Shown: piece after piece, positions 58,796 to 64,000 of the stretch | Position numbering within the stretch: the first letter of the stretch is position 1 | Layout of the letters: every line of letters starts with the position of its first letter | Source: Rossellomorea aquimaris | Lineage (GTDB): Bacteria > Bacillota > Bacilli > Bacillales > Bacillaceae_B | DNA length: 64,000 bases | Direction of reading: 5' to 3' | Assembly: GCF_000935355.1 (NCBI RefSeq) | Contig: NZ_JXZC01000006.1 | Coordinates: forward strand, 62,001-126,000 | Made by a program: the position numbers and the translations under genes | The notes under the pieces: generated by a model | Seen by the model: the letters and a program-made list of their open reading frames with translations, nothing else | Told to the model about the DNA's origin: nothing | Databases searched by the model: none

Positions 58796-59335
58796 TTACA
58801 TTTTCTTTAAAGTAAACGGGCTAACCATTAAAATGGACAGAATGATTGTCATAAATAAAATAAGTACGCTTGAAACAAAAGGGATGGCGAAATAGCACAG
58901 GGTCAGTAAACATCCGGCTACGGTTATGGGTAATCCCGTAAAATAGCCATCGTTCTCTGAAATGTTGAAGCGAGCCAATCGAAAAGCACCACACCCTATA
59001 TAAAATATGGTGAAAAACATACCTGGAAAGTCATACTGATTCAGCACAGCTGTATAAAGCAGTAATGCAGGCGCTACGCCGAATGATATAATGTCACTCA
59101 TGGAGTCCAGCTGCTTCCCTAATTCTGACTCAATGTTCAATCTTCTCGCAACCATCCCATCAAAGCGGTCTGTCAAGGCTGCGACGAAAATGAGTAACAA
59201 ACTCAGGTTCAGTTGGTTATGAAGAATTGAAATGATGGCAAATCCACCTAAAGATAAGTTGGACAAGGTGATGAGGTTGGCCGTTTGAGCCTTAAGCTTT
59301 TTAAATGTTTGATCGACGACTTCGGAGAGAAACAA
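58796..59335 (-). CDS. pssA: CDP-diacylglycerol-serine O-phosphatidyltransferase
   Basis: PssA makes phosphatidylserine, the precursor of phosphatidylethanolamine. The 179-residue membrane protein has the CDP-alcohol transferase motif DRFDGMVARRL...GKQLDSMSD (the DG-x2-AR-x8-G-x3-D-x3-D pattern) near 57-80, and about six hydrophobic segments. TTG 59335 follows AAAGGAG by ten bases. In B. subtilis pssA is next to psd elsewhere; here it stands alone next to sporulation genes. Some other CDP-alcohol transferase cannot be excluded. Confidence 0.85.
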   Translation of the reverse strand: MFLSEVVDQTFKKLKAQTANLITLSNLSLGGFAIISILHNQLNLSLLLIFVAALTDRFDGMVARRLNIESELGKQLDSMSDIISFGVAPALLLYTAVLNQYDFPGMFFTIFYIGCGAFRLARFNISENDGYFTGLPITVAGCLLTLCYFAIPFVSSVLILFMTIILSILMVSPFTLKKM

Positions 59336-59478
59336 TCAAAACTCACTCCTTTAAAATAAGTTTGCTCACTATTGAACATAATTTCCGGTTCACATTTCCG
59401 CGTATCTCATGAATTGCAGAAGCAATGGCCCGGTGGTTATTGCTACATCCAATGGTGAAAAAAGATTCTTATAAATAT

Positions 59479-59506
59479 AGTATATAATAATATTTTATTA
59501 TATACT
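59479..59506. repeat. Perfect 12-bp A/T-only inverted repeat
   Basis: AGTATATAATAA and TTATTATATACT flank TATT. It lies between the divergent pssA gene and a 25-codon ORF and may be a promoter or operator. Confidence 0.7.
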
Positions 59507-59555
59507 TATTAAACTGTTAAAGTTAATCGTTTTTTAGAAATTTGTGAGGGTAATA

Positions 59556-59633
59556 ATGAAACAATCCATTTATCGTTTATTTATTGAACTAACAAATACC
59601 GTCGGTGAAACAATTGGAGATTTCAGTCAATAA
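59556..59633 (+). CDS. Micro-ORF, 25 residues
   Basis: ATG 59556 follows GAGGG by six bases and encodes MKQSIYRLFIELTNTVGETI plus GDFSQ. It ends in the sda terminator region. No homologue is recognised. The A/T-only palindrome 50 bases upstream could be its control region. Confidence 0.35.
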   Translation: MKQSIYRLFIELTNTVGETIGDFSQ

Positions 59634-59664
59634 AAAAGAGGACGGATTTGATACAAATCCGTCC
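59634..59664 (-). terminator. Terminator of sda
   Basis: On the minus strand GACGGATTT pairs with AAATCCGTC around five bases and is followed by CTCTTTTTT. Confidence 0.85.
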
Positions 59665-59681
59665 CATTTCATGTTAGTATT

Positions 59682-59822
59682 CTACGATGTAGCTTTTATT
59701 TTATTAGTAAGAGATCGACGGTGAATTTCCATTTCGATGAGGCGAATGAATTCTGTATTGAGTTTCAACTCCAACGCTTTGAAATAAGAATCAATCAACA
59801 GTTCGTCCGATAATTTCCTCAT
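59682..59822 (-). CDS. sda: Sporulation histidine kinase inhibitor Sda
   Basis: Sda is a 46-residue helical hairpin that blocks KinA autophosphorylation, holding back sporulation while DNA replicates or is damaged. The sequence begins [20 protein letters not shown] and contains [14 protein letters not shown], closely following B. subtilis Sda. GGAGGTG is seven bases before the ATG. A cluster of DnaA boxes lies upstream (59935-60033), the arrangement that makes sda respond to replication initiation in B. subtilis. Confidence 0.95.
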   Translation of the reverse strand: MRKLSDELLIDSYFKALELKLNTEFIRLIEMEIHRRSLTNKIKATS

Positions 59823-59934
59823 TAATGCCACCTCCAATAACCATCATCTTTTTTATTTCTGAATATCATGTTTTGTACGTTTTTAAGTAGTAATTAAACT
59901 TTACCAAAATTATTTTTTCAGAACAAGCGTTCCG

Positions 59935-60033
59935 TTATCCACAGTTTGCGGTGGATAAGTTGTGACTAACTTGTATATAACTGGTAAATAAGCGATATTT
60001 ATGTCTTGTATAATGTGAATAAGGTTATCCACA
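59935..60033. promoter_or_regulatory. DnaA-box cluster upstream of sda
   Basis: Perfect TTATCCACA at 59935-59943 (+) and 60025-60033 (+); TTATTCACA on the minus strand at 60014-60022, also a consensus TTATNCACA box; TTATCCACC (one mismatch) on the minus strand at 59950-59958. The cluster starts about 110 bases upstream of the sda start, in the 460-base gap between sda and yqeG. The rest of that gap is A/T-rich without recognisable elements. A replication origin is unlikely because dnaA, dnaN and origin unwinding elements are absent. Confidence 0.85.
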
Positions 60034-60285
60034 ACCAGGAGGGAAACTGGGAATTTGTCGAAAAATATTTATTCTCCATGGGAATATTTATTGAATCCCT
60101 TGAATATATGTGATTTATTTTGAATCTGCAGGGAAAATTGGTTATCATTAATCTGTTATAGGTTAAAAGATATTTATAGAAAGAATTTGGTATCCGCAGA
60201 AATCAATGGACGTAAAGCTATAAGATTATGAACAAAAAGTAAAACATCAAGTGATTAAATGATAAAGAAATTTGAGGTGCTGCAA

Positions 60286-60807
60286 GTGATAAAGCAATTT
60301 TTACCCGATGAACAGGTTCAAGATATTTTCAGTATCAGACCGGAGTATTTAAAACAAAAAGGAATTAAAGGGATCATTACAGATTTAGATAATACGTTGG
60401 TGGAATGGGATCGTCCCAATGCCACTCCCAAACTAATTCAGTGGTTTAAAGAAATGCAGGAGCATGGAATCCTTGTGACCATTGTGTCCAATAATAATAA
60501 AAACCGTGTGGGAGCATTTGCCGAGCCTTTAGGCGTTCCTTTTATATTCCAGGCACGTAAACCAATGGGACGTGCTTTTAAAAGGGCGATCAAAGAAATG
60601 GGTATAAAGAAGGAAGAGTCGGTAGTGATTGGAGACCAGCTGTTAACGGATGTTTTAGGCGGTAATCGAAATGGCTTCCATACGATCCTTGTAGTTCCGG
60701 TTGCACAATCAGATGGATTCATCACAAAGTTCAATCGTCGTGTAGAACGGAGAATAATGAAGTTTTTCAAGCGTAAAGGCATGCTTGAGTGGGAGGATAA
60801 AAAGTGA
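60286..60807 (+). CDS. yqeG: YqeG family HAD IIIA-type phosphatase
   Basis: A 173-residue haloacid-dehalogenase-type protein with the nucleophile motif TDLDNTLVEWDRP near 33, motif II TIVSNNN near 67, the ARKPMGRAFKRAI lysine motif near 92 and motif IV VIGDQLLTDVLGGNR near 113. Its physiological substrate is unknown. GTG 60286 is six bases after GAGGTG and matches the usual N-terminus IKQFLPDEQV; an ATG at 60259 would add nine residues. It starts the conserved yqeG-yqeH-aroE-yqeI-nadD-yqeK operon, and its TGA overlaps the yqeH start. Confidence 0.94.
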   Translation: MIKQFLPDEQVQDIFSIRPEYLKQKGIKGIITDLDNTLVEWDRPNATPKLIQWFKEMQEHGILVTIVSNNNKNRVGAFAEPLGVPFIFQARKPMGRAFKRAIKEMGIKKEESVVIGDQLLTDVLGGNRNGFHTILVVPVAQSDGFITKFNRRVERRIMKFFKRKGMLEWEDKK

Positions 60808-61904
60808 GTCAAGTTGTTTGTATAGGATGTGGCGTTGAAATCCAGACGGAGAATAAGGAAGGAATGGGGTATGCACCTCCTTCAGCTCTGCAAAAGGAAG
60901 AGATTATTTGTCAACGTTGCTTTAGATTAAAGCATTATAATGAAGTCCAGGATGTCCCCTTAACGGATGATGACTTCTTGAAAATATTAAATGAACTTGG
61001 CGATTCAGAAGGGTTGATTGTCAAGGTCGTCGATATATTTGATTTCAATGGAAGCTGGCTGCCTGGATTGCATCGTTTCGTGGGTTCCAACCCGATTCTG
61101 CTCATCGGAAACAAAGTGGACCTGCTTCCGAAGTCTGTGAAACACTCCAAGCTGATTCATTGGATGAAGCATGAAGCCAGTCAATTGGGATTGAAGCCTA
61201 TTGATGTTCAATTAGTGAGTGCCGCAAAAGGACAGGGAATTACTGATGCGATCGAAGCGATCGAGCATTATCGAAATGGAAAAGATGTGTACGTAGTTGG
61301 GTGTACAAACGTTGGGAAATCAACGTTCATCAACCGTATTATCAAGCATGTCTCAGGAGAACAGGATGTCATTACGACGTCTCACTTCCCCGGTACCACA
61401 CTTGATATGATTCAAATTCCGCTTGATGATGAAGAGTCGCTCATCGATACTCCAGGAATCATCAATCATCATCAGATGGCCCATTTTGTAGATAAACAGG
61501 ATTTGAAAATTATTACCCCTAAAAAAGAGATCAAGCCGAAAACCTTCCAGTTGAATCCTGAACAAACCCTGTTCTTCGGTGGGCTGGCACGCTTTGACTT
61601 CATGGCAGGTGAGCGCCAGCCATTTACTTGCTATTTCTCAAATGAGCTGACCATTCATCGTACAAAGATTGAAAAAGCCGATGAGCTCTATAAGAACCAT
61701 GCAGGTGAACTGTTGCAACCGCCAAGAAAAGATGACATGGACACATTCCCTCCACTTGTGAGGCATGAGTTCAGAATTAAAGAAGCAAAAACGGATATCG
61801 TCTTCTCAGGTTTGGGATGGATTACAGTGAATGAAAGAGGGGCGACCATTGCTGCCCATGTTCCTAAAGGCGTTAGTGTTTTCTTGAGAAAATCATTGAT
61901 CTAG
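60804..61904 (+). CDS. yqeH: Ribosome biogenesis GTPase YqeH
   Basis: YqeH is a circularly permuted GTPase needed for 30S ribosome assembly. The 366-residue protein has an N-terminal zinc finger (CIGCG... CQRCF, about residues 6-38), then motifs in permuted order: NKVDLL (G4) near 103, SAAKGQG (G5) near 138, CTNVGKSTFI (G1) near 167 and DTPG (G3) near 215. GTG 60804 follows GGGAGG by seven bases and overlaps the yqeG stop. aroE starts 10 bp after its stop. Confidence 0.96.
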   Translation: MSQVVCIGCGVEIQTENKEGMGYAPPSALQKEEIICQRCFRLKHYNEVQDVPLTDDDFLKILNELGDSEGLIVKVVDIFDFNGSWLPGLHRFVGSNPILLIGNKVDLLPKSVKHSKLIHWMKHEASQLGLKPIDVQLVSAAKGQGITDAIEAIEHYRNGKDVYVVGCTNVGKSTFINRIIKHVSGEQDVITTSHFPGTTLDMIQIPLDDEESLIDTPGIINHHQMAHFVDKQDLKIITPKKEIKPKTFQLNPEQTLFFGGLARFDFMAGERQPFTCYFSNELTIHRTKIEKADELYKNHAGELLQPPRKDDMDTFPPLVRHEFRIKEAKTDIVFSGLGWITVNERGATIAAHVPKGVSVFLRKSLI

Positions 61905-61914
61905 GAGGGATTCT

Positions 61915-62760
61915 GTGGCTCTTTATGGTGTTATAGGTGATCCGATTGCCCATTCTATGTCTCCAGAGATGCATAATGCTGCGTTCAGAGAATGTGGAAT
62001 GGATTCTGATTACGTGAAATTTCACGTGAAGAAAGAGCAGCTTCCAGAAGCCATTGATGGAGTTAAAGCGCTAGGGATTCAAGGAGTGAATGTGACAGTT
62101 CCCCATAAGGAACATGTCATGCCTCTATTAGATGAAATCGATCCACTGGCAGAGGCAATCGGGGCAGTGAATACGATTGTCAATGAAAATGGCAAGCTGA
62201 TCGGTTATAATACAGACGGTCTTGGGTTTGTGGAAGGCTTGAAAAATATAGCGGATGAACAACTTGAAGATAAATCGATGCTGATTATCGGTGCCGGTGG
62301 CGCTGCGAAAGCCATTTATTATTCTCTTGCTTCGTTGGGAGTGAAGAGAATCGATGTGACCAACCGGACGGCACTGAGAGCTGAAACGATGATCGAAGCG
62401 TGCCCTTTCGATTTGGACTCAGGATTTCTATCTTTAGAAGCTGCAGAAAGCGCATTGGACCAATATGATGTGATCATCAATACAACATCTATAGGAATGT
62501 TTCCTCTTATAGATGACAGTCCGTTAACCATCAAAGAATTAAAAGAGGGATGCATCGTTAGTGACATTATCTATAATCCTTTGGAAACAGCTCTATTGAA
62601 ACAAGCGAATCAGAAAGGTGCCCGTACTCAAAATGGCCTTGATATGTTTGTGTACCAGGGAGCCCTTTCGTTTGAAAAGTGGACAGGGATCTTTCCACCA
62701 TATTCGATTATGAAAAACACCGTTTTACAACAACTAGGAGGTCAACATGTTAACAGGTAA
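61915..62760 (+). CDS. aroE: Shikimate dehydrogenase (NADP+)
   Basis: AroE reduces 3-dehydroshikimate in aromatic amino acid synthesis. The 281-residue protein has the shikimate-site GDPIAHSMSPEMHNAAF near 7-23, GVNVTVPHKE near 61, the NADP loop IGAGGAAKAI near 126, NRTALRAE near 150 and YNPLETALL near 220. GTG start with AGGAGGG six bases upstream. It overlaps yqeI by 14 bases. This placement in the yqeG operon is conserved in Bacillus. Confidence 0.97.
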   Translation: MALYGVIGDPIAHSMSPEMHNAAFRECGMDSDYVKFHVKKEQLPEAIDGVKALGIQGVNVTVPHKEHVMPLLDEIDPLAEAIGAVNTIVNENGKLIGYNTDGLGFVEGLKNIADEQLEDKSMLIIGAGGAAKAIYYSLASLGVKRIDVTNRTALRAETMIEACPFDLDSGFLSLEAAESALDQYDVIINTTSIGMFPLIDDSPLTIKELKEGCIVSDIIYNPLETALLKQANQKGARTQNGLDMFVYQGALSFEKWTGIFPPYSIMKNTVLQQLGGQHVNR

Positions 62761-63040
62761 ACAAAAAAGATATTTACGTTCTGAAGCACATCATTTAAAT
62801 CCGGTTTTCCAAGTGGGAAAAGGCGGAGTCAATGAAAATATGATCAAAACAATCGGAGAAGCGATTGAAGTAAGAGAACTGATGAAAATCAGTGTTCTTC
62901 AAAACTGCGATATGGATAAGTCTGAGGTTGCCGACCAGCTTTCAAAAGGAGTAGGAGCAGAGATTGTCCAGATCATTGGAAGTACCATCGTCCTTTACAA
63001 AGAATCGAAGGAAAACAAGCAATTAATCCTACCACGATAA
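62747..63040 (+). CDS. yqeI: RNA-binding protein YqeI (YhbY/CRM domain)
   Basis: A 97-residue protein with a single CRS1-YhbY (CRM) domain that binds the large ribosomal subunit or its precursor. Markers are LTGKQKRYLRSEAHHLNPVF at the start, the GKGGVNENM loop near 25 and the IIGSTIVLYKES end. CTAGGAGGTC precedes the ATG, which lies inside aroE. It fits the ribosome assembly theme of yqeH. Confidence 0.94.
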   Translation: MLTGKQKRYLRSEAHHLNPVFQVGKGGVNENMIKTIGEAIEVRELMKISVLQNCDMDKSEVADQLSKGVGAEIVQIIGSTIVLYKESKENKQLILPR

Positions 63041-63051
63041 GGATTGATAAA

Positions 63052-63621
63052 ATGATGAAAAAGGTTGGACTCCTTGGAGGGACATTTAATCCTCCTCATA
63101 TGGGCCACTTGGTGATTGCCGAACAGGTGTTGAAGAAGGCAAACTTAGATGAAATTCGATTTCTTCCCAATCATGTTCCTCCTCATAAACAAGTGGATGA
63201 CCGTGTAACGGCGAATCAGCGCCTCTTCATGCTGCAACAAGCGATTAAGGGCAACCCCAACTTTTCCATTGAGCGGATCGAACTGGAAAGAGAGGGTGCC
63301 TCATACACCTACGACACCATCAAGCTATTAACCGAGAGGGAAGAGGAAACCGAGTTTTCTTTTATAATAGGCGGGGATATGATCGAATATCTCCCGAAGT
63401 GGTATCGAATCGAAGATCTTCAGGAAATGGTGAGGTTTATTGGTGTCAATCGTCCTTCCTATTCACATGAGACTTCATTTGATGTTCAGTTGATTAAGAT
63501 TCCAGAAATAGATATTTCTTCTTCCTATATTCGCGATACAGTGAAAAAGGGACAATCGGTTCGCTACTTGGTTCCAGATGATGTGTATCGATTCATAAAG
63601 GAGGAGAAGTTGTATGAATAG
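63052..63621 (+). CDS. nadD: Nicotinate-nucleotide adenylyltransferase
   Basis: NadD makes deamido-NAD from nicotinate mononucleotide and ATP. The 189-residue protein has the nucleotidylyltransferase motif GGTFNPPHMGH near 10-20, PPHKQ near 44, FIIGGDMIEYLPKW near 103 and ISSSYIRD near 153. The ATG is reached by AAGGATTGATAA; a second ATG follows directly. Its end overlaps yqeK by eight bases, so translation is coupled. Confidence 0.96.
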   Translation: MMKKVGLLGGTFNPPHMGHLVIAEQVLKKANLDEIRFLPNHVPPHKQVDDRVTANQRLFMLQQAIKGNPNFSIERIELEREGASYTYDTIKLLTEREEETEFSFIIGGDMIEYLPKWYRIEDLQEMVRFIGVNRPSYSHETSFDVQLIKIPEIDISSSYIRDTVKKGQSVRYLVPDDVYRFIKEEKLYE

Positions 63622-64000
63622 GGAAAAAGCTTTAAGAATCGTGAAAGACCATTTAACGGAACATCGTTATTTACACACTTGTGGTGTCATGGAAACGAGT
63701 ATAGAGCTTGCGAAACGGTATGGAGCCGATGCGAAAAAGGCGGAAATAGCGGCGATTTTCCATGACTATGCGAAGTTCCGGGATAAAGAGGAAATGAAAC
63801 GGATCATTGTAGAAGAGAAGCTCTCTCAGGACCTATTACTGTACAATAGCGAGCTCTGGCATGCACCTGTAGGAGCCATACTTGTAGAGCGTGAAGTTGG
63901 TATACAGGATGAAGATATTTTAAATGCCATCCGCTGCCACACTTCAGGAAAAGAAGAGATGACGATTCTTGACAAAGTGATCTATTTAGCTGATTACATC
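63614..64000 (+). CDS. yqeK: HD-domain nucleotide hydrolase YqeK, 3' end cut by window
   Basis: YqeK is a symmetrical diadenosine tetraphosphate hydrolase in Firmicutes. The visible 129 residues of about 190 show the HD-domain set: HRYLHTCGVMETS near 17, the metal pair HD in AAIFHDYAKFRD near 52, HAPVGAILVEREVG near 87, and HTSGKEEMTILDKVIYLADYI at the window end, where the final Asp ligand sits. GGAGGAG is seven bases before the ATG. It follows nadD as in B. subtilis; rsfS would be expected next. Confidence 0.94.
   Translation, partial: MNREKALRIVKDHLTEHRYLHTCGVMETSIELAKRYGADAKKAEIAAIFHDYAKFRDKEEMKRIIVEEKLSQDLLLYNSELWHAPVGAILVEREVGIQDEDILNAIRCHTSGKEEMTILDKVIYLADYI

Noticed and set aside
59935..60033. 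Chromosome origin
   Set aside because: Only four boxes, no dnaA or dnaN, no A/T-rich trio motifs; the sda explanation is sufficient.

Overview
The window is a continuous stretch of chromosome from a spore-forming Firmicute of the Bacillaceae. The evidence is gene content and gene order. It carries spoVB, sigK, sda, tgl and yjcZ/yrzI-type sporulation genes, T-box leaders, 6S RNA, and AGGAGG-type ribosome binding sites with frequent TTG and GTG starts. From tgt to yqeK the order closely follows the Bacillus subtilis tgt-yajC-yrzE-yrbG-spoVB-comN-secDF-(lapA)-recJ-apt-relA-dtd-yrvJ-hisS-aspS-yrvM-rarA-cymR-yrvO-mnmA-yrrB-recD2-...-yrrI-alaS-yrzL-ruvX-yrzB-mltG-yrrMNO-udk-greA-pbpI-yrrS-yrzA-yrrT-mtnN-mccAB-yrhC-...-sigK-...-sda-yqeGH-aroE-yqeI-nadD-yqeK block. 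A marine-type Bacillus relative such as Rossellomorea is plausible, but that is only an impression. Both ends cut genes: tgt lacks its N-terminus and yqeK its C-terminus.

Layout. 1-8.4 kb: tRNA queuosine (tgt), protein export (yajC, secDF), membrane proteins and spoVB. 8.4-22 kb: a cation efflux gene, lapA-like gene, recJ-apt, relA, dtd, a five-SH3 amidase, then the T-box controlled hisS-aspS operon. 21.8-27.3 kb: 6S RNA, tcdA and a GntR/ABC transporter operon whose second ATPase has an internal amber codon, followed by three tandem copies of a structured repeat. 27.3-36 kb: tgl, rarA, cymR, cysteine desulfurase, mnmA, a TPR protein and recD2. 36-40 kb: a BirA-type operator with bioY-bioB, small proteins, a 20-bp repeat array and yrrI. 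40-51.5 kb: T-box-alaS, ireB-ruvX-yrzB, mltG, the trmR-trhP1-trhP2-udk tRNA wobble-uridine cluster, greA and pbpI. 51.6-56.7 kb: yrrS, yrzA and the yrrT-mtnN-mccA-mccB-yrhC methionine-to-cysteine operon with a CymR-type box. 56.8-60.2 kb: micro-ORFs, an uninterrupted sigK, yjcZ-type gene, pssA, and sda with a DnaA-box cluster. 60.3-64 kb: the yqeG-yqeH-aroE-yqeI-nadD-yqeK operon.

Functional themes. Sulfur: CymR is encoded about 23 kb from an operon (yrrT to yrhC) that carries a matching operator; the desulfurase and MnmA next to cymR use cysteine sulfur for tRNA thiolation. tRNA: Tgt, Dtd, HisRS, AspRS, AlaRS, TcdA, MnmA, TrmR and TrhP1/2 all act on tRNA. Sporulation and replication: Sda with DnaA boxes, SigK, SpoVB, Tgl and a YjcZ-type protein.

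The least explained DNA is intergenic. There are three arrays of very short repeats with a strict 20- or 21-bp period (9.9, 28.2 and 38.5 kb), a 124/125-bp structured repeat in three tandem copies plus a shrunken fourth copy, a large attenuator-like structure inside the mtnN-mccA operon, and a run of micro-ORFs with good ribosome binding sites before sigK. No phage, CRISPR array, insertion sequence, rRNA or tRNA gene was found.
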